Source of the DNA: Ketobacter sp.
Lineage (GTDB): Bacteria > Pseudomonadota > Gammaproteobacteria > Pseudomonadales > Ketobacteraceae
NCBI RefSeq assembly: GCF_003671495.1
Contig: NZ_RCHN01000028.1
Coordinates: 38,885 to 102,884 of the forward strand
DNA: 64,000 bases
Reading direction: 5' to 3'
The position numbers and the translations under genes were made by a program. Position 1 is the stretch's first letter. Each line of letters begins with the position of its first letter. Of the stretch, positions 15,947-25,022 are shown piece after piece. Below the pieces are notes generated by a model, which saw only the letters and a program-made list of their open reading frames with translations, ran no database searches and was not told where the DNA came from.

Positions 15947-17205
15947 TGCGCCGGCTGCCTGTTCTTGTTCCGCTGATCCTGCTTTTGAGCCTGTTGCTGA
16001 GTCTATTGTTCGGCAACCCCGCCCGGGCCGACAGCCCCTCGCTGACTGCCCGCGTCTACAAAGTGATTGTGGATGCCCAGACCGCACTGCAAAAAAAGCA
16101 ACTGGACAGCGCGCAAAAGATGCTGGAGGACCATACCGGCGACACTCGCAATTCCCCCTATGACAATGCCATGCTCTGGCATCTGCTGGGCTATGTGTAT
16201 TACGAACAGGGTCAGCTGAACAAGTCCGCCGACGCCTTTGAAAAAGTATTCGACTACGACATCCCCGTCAGCCTCAGCAACAGCAATCACAAGATGCTGG
16301 GGCAGGTGTACATGGCCCGCAGCCAATACCGGGAGGCGTTACCCCATTTACGGCGCTGGCTGGAAAACGAGACCGATAACCGCGAAGAGATCCACGCCCT
16401 GATCGCCCATTGCTACTACGAGATGAAGCAGTACAAATCCGCCGTCACCCATCTGGAAACCGCCATCGACGGCTATCAGGCCCGCCGCAAAACCCCGCGG
16501 GAATCCTGGCTCAATCTGCTGCAGGCCAGCCTGGCGCAAATGAACGACGTGGAGCACCGCATCCGCACCATCCGCATGCTGCTGGCCTGGTTCCCAAAGA
16601 AGGAATACTGGCTGGCCCTGGCCAGTGCCTATGCCCAGTTGGAGCAGATGGACAAGTACCTGGCGATTCTGGCCCTGGCCGAGCGCAAGGATCTGTTGAA
16701 TACCGACGCCCAGTTTGTGTCCCTGGCCAGCGTTTATTTTGCCGAAGGGGCACCGCAGAAGACCGCGCAGATTCTGGAAGAGGGCATGCAGAAAGGCGTT
16801 GTCAAACGCAACATCCGCAATCTGCGTTTTCTGGCGTCCGCCTACACCATGGCGCGGGAATACGAAAAGGCCCTGGTGCCGCTGCGGGCGGCGGCAGCCC
16901 AATCCAAAGACGGCGAGCTGGACATCATGCTGGGCAACGCCCTGTATCAGCTGGCCCGCTGGGAAGAAGCCAGCAAGGCACTGCTCACCGGCCTGGACAA
17001 GGGCGAGCTCAAACAGTCCACCACCGCCTGGCTGATGCTGGGACAATGCCAGATAAATCTGAAACAATACGACGCAGCCATCGCGGCGTTTGAGCAGGCA
17101 GCCCTGGATGAAGAGCGCAGCCAGCAGGCGCAGCAATGGATTCAATACGCCCGCTATGAAAAAGAGCGCCAGGAAAAGCTGAAGCTGGAGGCCGACCCGT
17201 CATGA
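15943..17205 (+). CDS. TPR-repeat periplasmic protein closing the TonB2 operon
   Basis: A signal peptide (residues 1 to about 28, ending ARADS) precedes about ten tetratricopeptide-like helical repeats across 420 aa, for example MLWHLLGYVYYEQGQLNKSA and LMLGQCQINLKQYDAAIAAF. TPR proteins of this kind end the TonB2 clusters of Vibrio and relatives and presumably scaffold protein contacts in the periplasm. It overlaps tonB (ATGA) and the quinone oxidoreductase gene downstream (ATGA). Confidence 0.88.
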   Translation: MMRRLPVLVPLILLLSLLLSLLFGNPARADSPSLTARVYKVIVDAQTALQKKQLDSAQKMLEDHTGDTRNSPYDNAMLWHLLGYVYYEQGQLNKSADAFEKVFDYDIPVSLSNSNHKMLGQVYMARSQYREALPHLRRWLENETDNREEIHALIAHCYYEMKQYKSAVTHLETAIDGYQARRKTPRESWLNLLQASLAQMNDVEHRIRTIRMLLAWFPKKEYWLALASAYAQLEQMDKYLAILALAERKDLLNTDAQFVSLASVYFAEGAPQKTAQILEEGMQKGVVKRNIRNLRFLASAYTMAREYEKALVPLRAAAAQSKDGELDIMLGNALYQLARWEEASKALLTGLDKGELKQSTTAWLMLGQCQINLKQYDAAIAAFEQAALDEERSQQAQQWIQYARYEKERQEKLKLEADPS

Positions 17206-18188
17206 AAGCCATTGTGATTGAAGCAGACAAGACCCTGAGCTGGCAGGACCACCCGGAGCCGGCGCTGGGCCCGGATCAGGTGGCCATCGCCGTGCGGACC
17301 ACTGCGGTGAACCGGGCCGACCTGATGCAACGGGCCGGCCTGTATCCACCGCCGCCGGGGGCCAGTGAGATTCTGGGTTTGGAATGCGCCGGTGAGATCA
17401 AAGCCATCGGCGCCAATGTGCGCCAGTGGCAGGTGGGGGACAAAGTGTGTGCACTGCTGGCGGGGGGCGGTTACGCCGAAACCGTGGTGTGTCACGCCGA
17501 TCACGTATTGCCGATACCCGACGGTTTCGATTTTGTTCAGGCCGCTGCCCTGCCGGAAGTGTTCGCCACCGCCTGGCTCAATCTGTTTATGCTAGCGGAG
17601 TTGCAACCTGGCCAGAAGGCCATCGTCCACGCCGGTGCCAGCGGAGTGGGCACCGCCGCCATCCAGCTGTGTAAGGCCCGCGGCAACCCGGTGTTCGTCA
17701 CCGTTGGGGATCAGGCCAAACTGGACAGCTGCATTGCATTGGGCGCCGATGCCGGACACCTGCGCACCGAAGGTGATTTCGAATCCAAAGTGAAAGACTG
17801 GGCTGGCAAGGCCGGTGTGGCCGCAATCCTGGATCCGGTGGGCGGCAGTTATCTGGAGCAGAACATCCGGTGCCTCAACACCGATGGCAGCCTGGTGATC
17901 ATCGGGCTGATGGGAGGCCGTTCCGGGTCGCTGGATCTGGGCCGCCTGCTGGTGAAACGCATTCGGGTCATTGGCTCCACTCTGCGCAGCCGCAGCGATG
18001 CCAGCAAGGCTGCGGTGATCGCGCAATTGCGGGAGCAGGTGTGGCCAGGGTTTGCGGCCACGGCCAACACCAACCCGATACTGCAGCCGATCGTCCACAG
18101 CCGCTTTCCCATTACCCAGGCCAATCAGGCCTTTGAGCTGGTGGCCAGCAACCTGACCACCGGCAAAGTCATCCTGGAGTTGCCGTAG
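17202..18188 (+). CDS. Zinc-independent NAD(P)H quinone oxidoreductase (MDR family, PIG3-like)
   Basis: A 328-aa medium-chain reductase of the quinone oxidoreductase/PIG3 branch. AVNRADLMQRAGLYPPPPGAS is the hallmark of that branch. The Rossmann motif is HAGASGVGTAAIQ, and ALPEVFATAWLNLF is also typical. There are no zinc-ligand cysteines. It probably reduces quinones or enals with NADPH. It overlaps the TPR gene by four bases, so it may be carried on the TonB2 transcript without sharing its function. It ends 5 bp before the convergent alkyl sulfatase gene. Confidence 0.9.
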   Translation: MKAIVIEADKTLSWQDHPEPALGPDQVAIAVRTTAVNRADLMQRAGLYPPPPGASEILGLECAGEIKAIGANVRQWQVGDKVCALLAGGGYAETVVCHADHVLPIPDGFDFVQAAALPEVFATAWLNLFMLAELQPGQKAIVHAGASGVGTAAIQLCKARGNPVFVTVGDQAKLDSCIALGADAGHLRTEGDFESKVKDWAGKAGVAAILDPVGGSYLEQNIRCLNTDGSLVIIGLMGGRSGSLDLGRLLVKRIRVIGSTLRSRSDASKAAVIAQLREQVWPGFAATANTNPILQPIVHSRFPITQANQAFELVASNLTTGKVILELP

Positions 18189-18193
18189 CGCTG

Positions 18194-20299
18194 TCAGCCG
18201 CCACTGGTGTCTGCCAGGTCGGCCTGTTCAAAGGTGCCTTTGTTGGGGGTCAGATCCTTGGGCTTGGTGCCAGGCATCAGTTCAAAGCCGATGTCGAACT
18301 GCACCAACAGGGTTTTCAGGGTCTCATAGGCTGACTTGTCGCCCTCCAGTTTGGCCTTGCCGGATTTGATCTGATCATCAAAGCTCACCGCACCCATCAT
18401 GGTTTTTTCCAGGTCGGAACGGTTGATGGTGATGGTGAGGTCTGCGTTTTTGTTGGTAAAGCCCTGAATGCTGGTCAGGGTGCTGTTACTCAACTCCACG
18501 GCGAATTTTTCCTTGTTGTCCGGCGTCACCAGGTTAATGGAAAACGCCTTGCCTTCCGCCTTGTGGCTATCCAGTCGAATGCCGAGAAAATCCAGCCACA
18601 ATTCGGTGCTCATGGCCTGGATCATATCCGGACCGGAACTCTTCGGGGAGGAACCGGAGGGAATGCCGGAACGCAATTCATAGGCAGCGGCCAGGAAGCT
18701 GTTACGCACACTGGGGCTTTCCTGCTGATAGCCAATCTGCTCGAATACATCCGCCAGCAGGTCCTTGGCTTTCTGGTTATCCGGTTCCGCATAGACCAGT
18801 TTGTTGAGGATCTCCTGGGCGTGGCGGTACTTGCCTTCGTTATACAGCTGCTGACCTTTTTTGAGGATTTTCTTTGCGCCACCCATCATCTCCACGTACA
18901 GCGGTGCGGAATCTTCCGGCGACAGCGGGATCAGGGTGGTGGGGTTGCCATCCCAATAGCCCAGGTAACGGTTCACCACAGCACGGCTGTTGTGTTCCAC
19001 GGAGCCGTGATAGCTGCGTGCGGACCATTGTTGTTGCAGACTTTCTGGCACTTCGTATTGGTTGTGGATCTGGTTGATGGTCACGCCCTGATTGGCCAGG
19101 TGCAGCACACCGTTGTTGAGGTTGGCGTAAGTGTCGCGCTGGGCCCGCATCACTTCCTGAATGCGTTCATTACCCCAGCGTGGCCAGCTGTGGGAAGCAA
19201 ACATCACCTGGGCATCCTGACCGAACAGGTACAGTGCGCGGTTGATTTCTTTGGACCACTTCAACGCATCCCGCACCAGGGCGCCGCGCAGGGTATAAAT
19301 ATTGTGGATGGTGCCGGTGATGTTCTCCGCCGCCCAGAAGGCTTTCCACTCCGGGAAGTAGGTATTCATCTCCGCCGGTGCTTCTGTGCCCGGAGTGTTC
19401 TGGAATATCATTTTCACGCCATCGACGGTGAGGGTTTCCAGATCTTTGGACACGATCACATTGGGTGGGATCAGGCCCAGGTTACCGGCTGCGGTGTTTT
19501 TACCGATGGACTGGTCCACGTGGCCGAAGGGGCTGCGGGGCAGCAACACGCCGTACTGGAAGAACATGCGGCGGTTCATGGCATTACCGGCGTACACGTT
19601 TTCCGCGACGGCATGATCCATAAAGCCCACCGGGGCAATGACTTTGACTTTACCACTCTGGACGTCTTTCAAATCCACCACACCCCGCACTCCACCAAAA
19701 TGGTCGGCATGGGAATGGGAATAGACCACGGCCACCACAGGGCGTTTGCCGAGCTTTTCGTTAACCAGTTTGAGGGCCGCCGCTGCGGTCTCTTTTGCCG
19801 TCAGGGGATCAAATACAATCCAGCCGGTGTCACTTTTGATAAAACTGATGTTGGCCAGGTCGAAGCCTCGCACCTGATAGATCTTACCGGGCAACACTTC
19901 ATACAGGCCGTAGTTCATGTTGAGGATGGCCTGGCGTTGCAGGGAAGGGTGGATGCTGTCCCAGGTTTGGCCTTCTTCCAGCAGCCATTCATAGCTGCCC
20001 ATGTCCCAGGCCACATTGCCGGCTTCCGCCATGATCTGTTTGTAATCCGGCGCCGCGATGAAGCCGCGTTTGGACTCCTCAAAATCGCGGGTGTCCTCAA
20101 ACGGCAGGCTGTCCCGCTGCAACTGTTGCAGTTTGACGGTGTATTCAGAGGGCAGCTTGCCTTTGGGATGGAAGTGTTTACCCTCAGCGGCACCGGCGTC
20201 TGACAGGACGCCACCACCACCGGCGGCCATGGCGCTGGATGCCCCAAGGCTGCAGGCGATCAACAGGGCCCGGGCGATATTCGAGGATGCGGTCATCAT
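18194..20299 (-). CDS. Alkyl sulfatase (SdsA-type metallo-beta-lactamase fold)
   Basis: These enzymes hydrolyse primary alkyl sulfates such as dodecyl sulfate to the alcohol and sulfate. The binuclear zinc motif HSHADH occupies residues 195-200. A signal peptide is evident at the N-terminus (ALLIACSLGASSAMA), so the enzyme is exported. An alkyl-sulfatase dimerisation domain and a C-terminal SCP2-like domain (from about residue 575: FSINLVTPDNKEKFAVELSN) follow. Two adjacent ATGs, 20299 and 20296, follow AGGAGAG; the second has the better spacing. The frame runs 34 codons further upstream without a signal sequence. An outer-membrane protein gene lies 62 bp upstream on the same strand. Confidence 0.92.
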   Translation of the reverse strand: MMTASSNIARALLIACSLGASSAMAAGGGGVLSDAGAAEGKHFHPKGKLPSEYTVKLQQLQRDSLPFEDTRDFEESKRGFIAAPDYKQIMAEAGNVAWDMGSYEWLLEEGQTWDSIHPSLQRQAILNMNYGLYEVLPGKIYQVRGFDLANISFIKSDTGWIVFDPLTAKETAAAALKLVNEKLGKRPVVAVVYSHSHADHFGGVRGVVDLKDVQSGKVKVIAPVGFMDHAVAENVYAGNAMNRRMFFQYGVLLPRSPFGHVDQSIGKNTAAGNLGLIPPNVIVSKDLETLTVDGVKMIFQNTPGTEAPAEMNTYFPEWKAFWAAENITGTIHNIYTLRGALVRDALKWSKEINRALYLFGQDAQVMFASHSWPRWGNERIQEVMRAQRDTYANLNNGVLHLANQGVTINQIHNQYEVPESLQQQWSARSYHGSVEHNSRAVVNRYLGYWDGNPTTLIPLSPEDSAPLYVEMMGGAKKILKKGQQLYNEGKYRHAQEILNKLVYAEPDNQKAKDLLADVFEQIGYQQESPSVRNSFLAAAYELRSGIPSGSSPKSSGPDMIQAMSTELWLDFLGIRLDSHKAEGKAFSINLVTPDNKEKFAVELSNSTLTSIQGFTNKNADLTITINRSDLEKTMMGAVSFDDQIKSGKAKLEGDKSAYETLKTLLVQFDIGFELMPGTKPKDLTPNKGTFEQADLADTSGG

Positions 20300-20361
20300 G
20301 ACTCTCCTTTTGTTATCCTGAGTGTGATTAGATTGAATTCCCACTGAGCAAAAAATCCGCG

Positions 20362-21159
20362 TTAGAGAAATTGCATGTTGAGTCCCATGTAGACCTGCCA
20401 CTGGGGCTGCCCGGGGCCGTCGTCTGCCAGGGAAAATTGAGGCTCGATGAACAGGTTGTAAACGGTTTTCTGTTGCTTGAACACCTGGCCGATGCCGATG
20501 CCCACCGGCACACTGTAATGGTCGTTCTCAAAGTTGTACACCCAGATGGGGGCCGCACGCAGATAGGTGCCTCCCCCCAATTGATACATGCCGAACGGTT
20601 GGAAAGCGCCCACGTTCACGGTATCGCGGTCGTCTTCTCCGGCGAAGCTGTGCTGCCAGGAAAGCAGATAACCAAACTGGAACTGTGCCGAAGTGGCGTT
20701 GAACAAGACATTCACCAAGCCCGCTGACCACTTTTCACTGCCCACGGCATCCTCGGTGGCAGTGGGGGCGGTGAGCTGCGGACCCACCCCAAAACTGATG
20801 GCCGGGTTGCCCGTATCAATCAGGTAAGCCGTAAACAGGTTGAGATCGCCAATGCCGCTCTCACTGCTGCCGCCGGGACCCACCGGGAACCGGTTGAAAG
20901 GCAGAGACGCTCGCAACAGCCAGTTGCTGTCCCCCAGGCTGAAGGGCTTGGCGAAGCGCAGCCAGGCCTGATTGGCGGTTTTGTCGGTATCGCTCAGGTC
21001 ACCAATGTAGTAATCCTGGACATTGAAAGCAGTCATATTGGCGAGCGGATTGTTGGCCTGGGCCGCCGCCCGGTTGTCGGTCTCCGCCCAGGCTAGAACC
21101 GGCAGTAGGCTGGCATGCAGCAGCGCGATGAGCAATCGCTGCCGTGTTCTGTGAAGCAT
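20362..21159 (-). CDS. Outer-membrane beta-barrel protein (FApF/MetA-pathway-like)
   Basis: A signal peptide ([17 protein letters not shown]) is followed by about 245 residues of alternating hydrophobic strands and a C-terminal Phe-Leu (GLNMQFL), as in outer-membrane barrels. [18 protein letters not shown] and SGIGDLNLF recall proteins annotated as FApF or phenol-degradation MetA-like transporters. The start at 21159 is chosen for AGGAAGG at proper spacing and the signal peptide; the frame extends 60 codons upstream. It probably forms an operon with the alkyl sulfatase and may bring alkyl sulfates or the products into reach, which is inference. Confidence 0.72.
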   Translation of the reverse strand: MLHRTRQRLLIALLHASLLPVLAWAETDNRAAAQANNPLANMTAFNVQDYYIGDLSDTDKTANQAWLRFAKPFSLGDSNWLLRASLPFNRFPVGPGGSSESGIGDLNLFTAYLIDTGNPAISFGVGPQLTAPTATEDAVGSEKWSAGLVNVLFNATSAQFQFGYLLSWQHSFAGEDDRDTVNVGAFQPFGMYQLGGGTYLRAAPIWVYNFENDHYSVPVGIGIGQVFKQQKTVYNLFIEPQFSLADDGPGQPQWQVYMGLNMQFL

Positions 21160-21365
21160 GGTTTTTCCCTTCCTCAACGTGTAACAGGACGTTCGATAGC
21201 ATACAGGGATGGCCGCAAAGTTCAATGCACTGGCCTGGCCGGACGACACCGCCAAACCCGCGAAAAATTGATCCAGTCGATGGCTTTGGTGTAAATGAGT
21301 CCTGTATAAATCGGGCCTGGCTGGTAGAATCATCAACACAATAAAGACAAGACGAGGGGAAGGCT

Positions 21366-22010
21366 GTGGAAGCGCCGATACTGGATGAACCGGACCTGAT
21401 CATTGCACCTGATGATCTGGCGATGTTTTCGGATCAGGACGATCTGTTTCTTGCCGGTGACACCCAAACGTTCAATACCTCCCGCCTGCATCAGACCATC
21501 ACCGATTCCGCCCATCGCGCGCTGCAGGTCTGCAATGCCCAGGCTCAGCTGATGCTGGCCAAGTACCAGAGCGAACACGCCGAGGACACCAAAGTGGCCC
21601 AGCTCAAGGCCGAGCACATTGCCTATGACCTGGGGGATTCCGAGTTCGACCCCAGCCAGGAACGGCAGAACCCCTTTGAGGAGGAAGTGCTCGCCCAGGC
21701 CTGGCAGGAGGGCTATAACGCCGCCCGCGACGCCAAGCGCTTCCGCCCCATGTTGCAGATCGAACAGAAGTATTGGGAAGATGGGGTGGACACCGAAGAC
21801 GCCCGCTCCCAGTACGAATTGTGTGCCCTGCAGTTGTTCCGCATCGCTGCTCAGTTGGAAGACGCCGCCCAGGCAGAACGGGCCAAACGCCTGGCCATGG
21901 AGATGTGCCGCTACCACGAGGGGGAAACCCCATCCAACAACCGCCAGGGCGAAATTGATCGTTTTATGGCCAAGCAGGCGGAACGCATTGCCCAGGCCAT
22001 CGACTTCTGA
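21366..22010 (+). CDS. Hypothetical acidic protein, 214 aa, GTG start
   Basis: No family is recognised. The protein is acidic, mostly helical and soluble. A patch [17 protein letters not shown] looks a little like the AYQRGYQAG element of ribosome modulation factor, but the rest does not match. The GTG at 21366 is preceded by GAGGGGAAGG. Its 3' end overlaps the start region of the AraC-type regulator by about 23 bp, so the two are probably translated from one message. Confidence 0.65.
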   Translation: MEAPILDEPDLIIAPDDLAMFSDQDDLFLAGDTQTFNTSRLHQTITDSAHRALQVCNAQAQLMLAKYQSEHAEDTKVAQLKAEHIAYDLGDSEFDPSQERQNPFEEEVLAQAWQEGYNAARDAKRFRPMLQIEQKYWEDGVDTEDARSQYELCALQLFRIAAQLEDAAQAERAKRLAMEMCRYHEGETPSNNRQGEIDRFMAKQAERIAQAIDF

Positions 22011-23001
22011 GGATCTGGTCTTTGCCATCGACTACTCCCGCATCCTGGCGGGGGTACTGAACCTTGACCACCATCAGCTGCCCGCCCTGCTGGCGGACAC
22101 CGGGCTGACCCCACAGCAGTTCCTGGAGAAGGAAGGCTACATCTCCTGGCCGGAGCAGCACCGCATCATCACCAACGCCCTGGCACTCTACGGCGCCCCC
22201 GGACTGGGGCTGCGGGCAGGAGAACGCTATTCCCTGATGACCCACGGCCTGGTGGGTGTGGCCACCATGGCCTGCCCCACTGTGATGGAGGGATTGCAGG
22301 TGCTGGCGCGCTACCACCCCACCCGGGCGCAGTTTGTTGAGCAATCCCTGGAGGTGGTGGCCGACACCCTGATCATCCAGTTTTCCCTGCGGGTGGAGCG
22401 GGATGCGGTGGGTCAGTTCCTGTTGGACGCCCTGCTGGTGTCCCAGGTGTCCACCCTGCGCTTTCTGCTGGGGGACCGGGTGGCGGACCTGACCCTGGAG
22501 CTGGCCTTCCCCGAGCCGGATTACGGCGCCCTCTATCATGAAATCCTGCCCGGCACGCTGAGCTTCGGCCACCCGGTGAACCGCATGCTGCTGCCCCGGG
22601 AGGTGGGGGATCTGGCGGTGGCCACCCACGATGCTGCCCTGCAGCAATGGGCCGTTCAGCAATGCGAGCAACAGTTCGAGCGCTTGCACAAGGCCGCCTC
22701 CTTCACCGCCCGTACTCTCACCATCCTGCGCCAGACACCCGGTCGCACCCTGGGCCAGGATCAGGTGGCGTATATGCTGAACGTCTCGCCACGCACCCTG
22801 TTAAGAAAGCTCAGGGAGGAAGGAAGTACTTACAAACAGCTGGTGGACCAGGAACAGAAGCGGCTCGCCCGTTATTATCTGGAGCATACCCGCCACACCA
22901 TTGAGTCCATCGCCGAACAATTGGGCTATCACGACCAGTCCAGTTTCCGCCGTGCCTTCAAACGCTGGTTCGGCCAGTTGCCATCGGAATACCGACGCTG
23001 A
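21988..23001 (+). CDS. AraC-family transcriptional regulator (Arabinose_bd-type N-domain)
   Basis: The C-terminal 100 residues form the two helix-turn-helix motifs of AraC proteins (LTILRQTPGRTLGQDQVAYM, VSPRTLLRKLREEG and SIAEQLGYHDQSSFRRAFKR). The first 190 residues match the PF12625-like sensing domain of OruR-type regulators. No ATG exists near the start of similarity; a TTG at 21988 with AGGCGG six bases upstream is the best start, overlapping the previous gene. A CTG at 22015 is an alternative. The next gene, a desaturase 113 bp downstream, is a likely target. The effector is unknown. Confidence 0.85.
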   Translation: MPRPSTSEDLVFAIDYSRILAGVLNLDHHQLPALLADTGLTPQQFLEKEGYISWPEQHRIITNALALYGAPGLGLRAGERYSLMTHGLVGVATMACPTVMEGLQVLARYHPTRAQFVEQSLEVVADTLIIQFSLRVERDAVGQFLLDALLVSQVSTLRFLLGDRVADLTLELAFPEPDYGALYHEILPGTLSFGHPVNRMLLPREVGDLAVATHDAALQQWAVQQCEQQFERLHKAASFTARTLTILRQTPGRTLGQDQVAYMLNVSPRTLLRKLREEGSTYKQLVDQEQKRLARYYLEHTRHTIESIAEQLGYHDQSSFRRAFKRWFGQLPSEYRR

Positions 23002-23114
23002 TCAACACTCCGTCAGCTTGGCGGCAAATGTCCCCCTGATCGTCCGCCCCGGTCCTCCTGTAGACAATCCGTCTATGCCATTCTCCGGCACATAAGAACA
23101 AAAGGAGAACCCCG

Positions 23115-24005
23115 ATGACGACGCACATCCAACCTCAACCCCAGCCCAGCCTGGGCGCCGCAGAGAAAGCGGCCATTGCCACCCTGCGCAAGAAACCGCT
23201 GGTGGCCTGGCCCACGGTGATCCTGCTGTTTGCCTCCCAGGCCCTGGTGGCCGGGGTGTGGTATCTGGCCCTTACGGATCAGATTAATCTGTGGCTGGGC
23301 TGTCTGGTGAACACCATCGCCTATTACGCCCTGTTCACCCCGGCCCACGATGCCATGCATAAGTCGGTCTCCAGCAAATCCTGGATCAACGAGTGGGCGC
23401 TGTACCAAACCGCGTTCGGCTACCTGCCGCTCACCAGCGGCAAGCTGCTGGGGCTGATGCACATGCAGCATCACCGCTTTACCAACGACACCCTGGACCC
23501 GGATCACGATCTGGTCCAGGATTGGAAGAACGTACTATTTTTATGGTTTTTCTGGGATTTTCGCTACATTTGGGTCTACAACAAGTACCGCGACCAGTAT
23601 CCGGATATCAACCTGACCCGCATCTACACCGAACTGGCCCTGGGCCTGTCCATCGTCGGCATGGTGGCCGTGTTCTTCCCCCTGGAGGTGTTGATCCTGT
23701 GGTTCATCCCCACCCGGCTCATGGTGTGGCTGATCTGCCTGGTGTTCATGTACCTGCCCCACGTACCCCACACCTATAAGGACAAAGACGCGCCGTTCCA
23801 GGCCACCCTGATCCGCGAAGGCTGGGAATGGCTGCTGACTCCGCTGATGATGTACCAGAATTACCACCTGGCCCATCACCTGTATCCCACGGTGCCGTTC
23901 TATCGTTATAAAAAGGTGTGGCGAGCGGCAACCCAATACCACGAGGCCCAGCAGCCCGCCAAGGTCAAAGCCTTTGGCCTGCACCCTTACAACCTGCCCG
24001 TGTAA
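23115..24005 (+). CDS. Membrane fatty-acid desaturase-family protein
   Basis: Integral-membrane di-iron desaturases and hydroxylases insert double bonds or hydroxyls in acyl chains. The three histidine boxes are present: HDAMH, HMQHH and HLAHH. About four membrane segments are visible. At 296 aa it is at the short end of the family and has no cytochrome b5 or ferredoxin domain, so electrons must come from a separate partner. The ATG at 23115 follows AAAGGAG. Position after an AraC regulator suggests specific induction. Sterol, carotenoid or lipid substrates cannot be told apart. Confidence 0.85.
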   Translation: MTTHIQPQPQPSLGAAEKAAIATLRKKPLVAWPTVILLFASQALVAGVWYLALTDQINLWLGCLVNTIAYYALFTPAHDAMHKSVSSKSWINEWALYQTAFGYLPLTSGKLLGLMHMQHHRFTNDTLDPDHDLVQDWKNVLFLWFFWDFRYIWVYNKYRDQYPDINLTRIYTELALGLSIVGMVAVFFPLEVLILWFIPTRLMVWLICLVFMYLPHVPHTYKDKDAPFQATLIREGWEWLLTPLMMYQNYHLAHHLYPTVPFYRYKKVWRAATQYHEAQQPAKVKAFGLHPYNLPV

Positions 24006-24014
24006 TGCCATCAA

Positions 24015-24049
24015 GGTGGCCTGTCAGATCCAGAAAGTGACAGGTCACC
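24015..24049 (+). repeat. Near-perfect 12-bp inverted repeat upstream of the YopT-like gene
   Basis: GGTGGCCTGTCA (24015-24026) and TGACAGGTCACC (24038-24049) pair over 12 bp with one G-U position and an 11-nt spacer. There is no T-tract, so it is a poor terminator for the desaturase gene. It lies 120-155 bp upstream of the inferred start from the sigma54-like promoter at 24143, a typical enhancer distance. Confidence 0.6.
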
Positions 24050-24142
24050 ACTGCCCCGACACGCTGATCTGACCCCGTTCCCGCCTGATCATAAATTATC
24101 CTGAATCTCATTTTTCCTAACAAATACAACAGATTACAATAT

Positions 24143-24158
24143 TGGCACAGAATCTGCG
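24143..24158 (+). promoter_or_regulatory. Sigma54-like -24/-12 promoter upstream of the YopT-like gene
   Basis: TGGCAC (24143-24148), five bases, then CTGCG (24154-24158). Against TGGCAC-N5-TTGCW the -24 element is exact, the -12 element matches at TGC, and the GG/GC spacing is correct. The start would be near 24169, giving a leader of about 36 nt to the ATG at 24205. Confidence 0.5.
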
Positions 24159-24204
24159 ATAGACCGGTCAGAGCAGTCATCTTTCGTTTGATCGGAGCAA
24201 CATC

Positions 24205-24921
24205 ATGAGTTGGGATACAAAAGTAAGCACAGGAGTACAGAAATTCGGCGGCCAGGTTCTGGTGCTGTATCGGCAGGGCCTGGACATCCGGGTCAAGAGC
24301 GGGGGCTCCCTGGTAAACGGTGGCTGGTGTCTGGCCATGTCCATCCAGTGGATCATCAAAACCGCCAATGAGCAGAGCTTCTGGGGATGGTTCAAACCCC
24401 CGGCGGTGGCCTGCCCCTCCCTGGCTGACCGCAATGCCTCCGCCGGCGTGGGCGCCCCCTTCGTGGCCCTGAAAACCATCATGCAGCATGACGCCAAGCT
24501 GGTGAAGCAGAAGGAATACCTGATCCAGAGCGGTCTCAACCCCACGGCGGTAATGAACTGGTACGCCCCCAAAATCACCTTCGAAACCCCCTGCCAGCGC
24601 AACCAGAATGGGGATTCCCTGCAGCAGAACGTGGTGAGCGGGGAGACCTTGGCCCAGATGTGCACCCGCACCAGCGGCTATAAAACCATCAGTATCTACG
24701 GCGATAGCGGTGCTCACGCCATGGCCGCCCGGGTCATCGACGATACCGTGGTCTTCATGGACCCCAATTACGGAGAGTTCTACTTCCCGGATTTCACCGC
24801 TTTCAGCAAGTTCATGAAAGGATTCTGGACCAAGTTCAAGTACGCCAACAAGTTTTCCAAGCTGGTGGCGGTGACCTCTTTCACAGACCCCGAAGGCAGC
24901 TACGGTCAGGTCTCCTTCTGA
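24205..24921 (+). CDS. YopT/C58-like papain-fold cysteine protease
   Basis: The 238-aa protein shows the catalytic triad layout of the YopT (C58) cysteine protease family: Cys42 in NGGWCLAMSIQW, His171 in GDSGAHAMAARV and Asp186 in VVFMDPNYGEF, 15 residues after the His. DPNYGEF is a family hallmark. YopT cleaves prenylated Rho GTPases in host cells, but related domains occur in many bacterial toxins of unknown target. There is no signal peptide, no secretion-system gene in the window and no obvious immunity gene beside it. A sigma54-like promoter precedes it and a strong hairpin follows. Start chosen at the ATG after CGGAGCAACATC. Confidence 0.75.
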   Translation: MSWDTKVSTGVQKFGGQVLVLYRQGLDIRVKSGGSLVNGGWCLAMSIQWIIKTANEQSFWGWFKPPAVACPSLADRNASAGVGAPFVALKTIMQHDAKLVKQKEYLIQSGLNPTAVMNWYAPKITFETPCQRNQNGDSLQQNVVSGETLAQMCTRTSGYKTISIYGDSGAHAMAARVIDDTVVFMDPNYGEFYFPDFTAFSKFMKGFWTKFKYANKFSKLVAVTSFTDPEGSYGQVSF

Positions 24922-24926
24922 TCCAA

Positions 24927-24951
24927 CCGCTGCCCCCGAAAAGGGCAGCGG
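24927..24951 (+). terminator. GC-rich hairpin after the YopT-like gene
   Basis: CCGCTGCCC (24927-24935) pairs perfectly with GGGCAGCGG (24943-24951) around a 7-nt loop, 6 nt after the stop codon. There is no U-tract behind it, so it may protect the 3' end rather than terminate. Confidence 0.5.
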
Positions 24952-25022
24952 CTGGCGCCACGCGGTAAAGCTCCTACACTTATAGGATGAGCTTCAATCA
25001 ATGGACTGTGTCACGGTAGCCA

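Noticed and set aside
19500..19530. GGTCCACGTGGCC in the alkyl sulfatase gene as a third parS
   Set aside because: Only the central CCACGTGG matches; the outer TGTT/AACA arms are absent.
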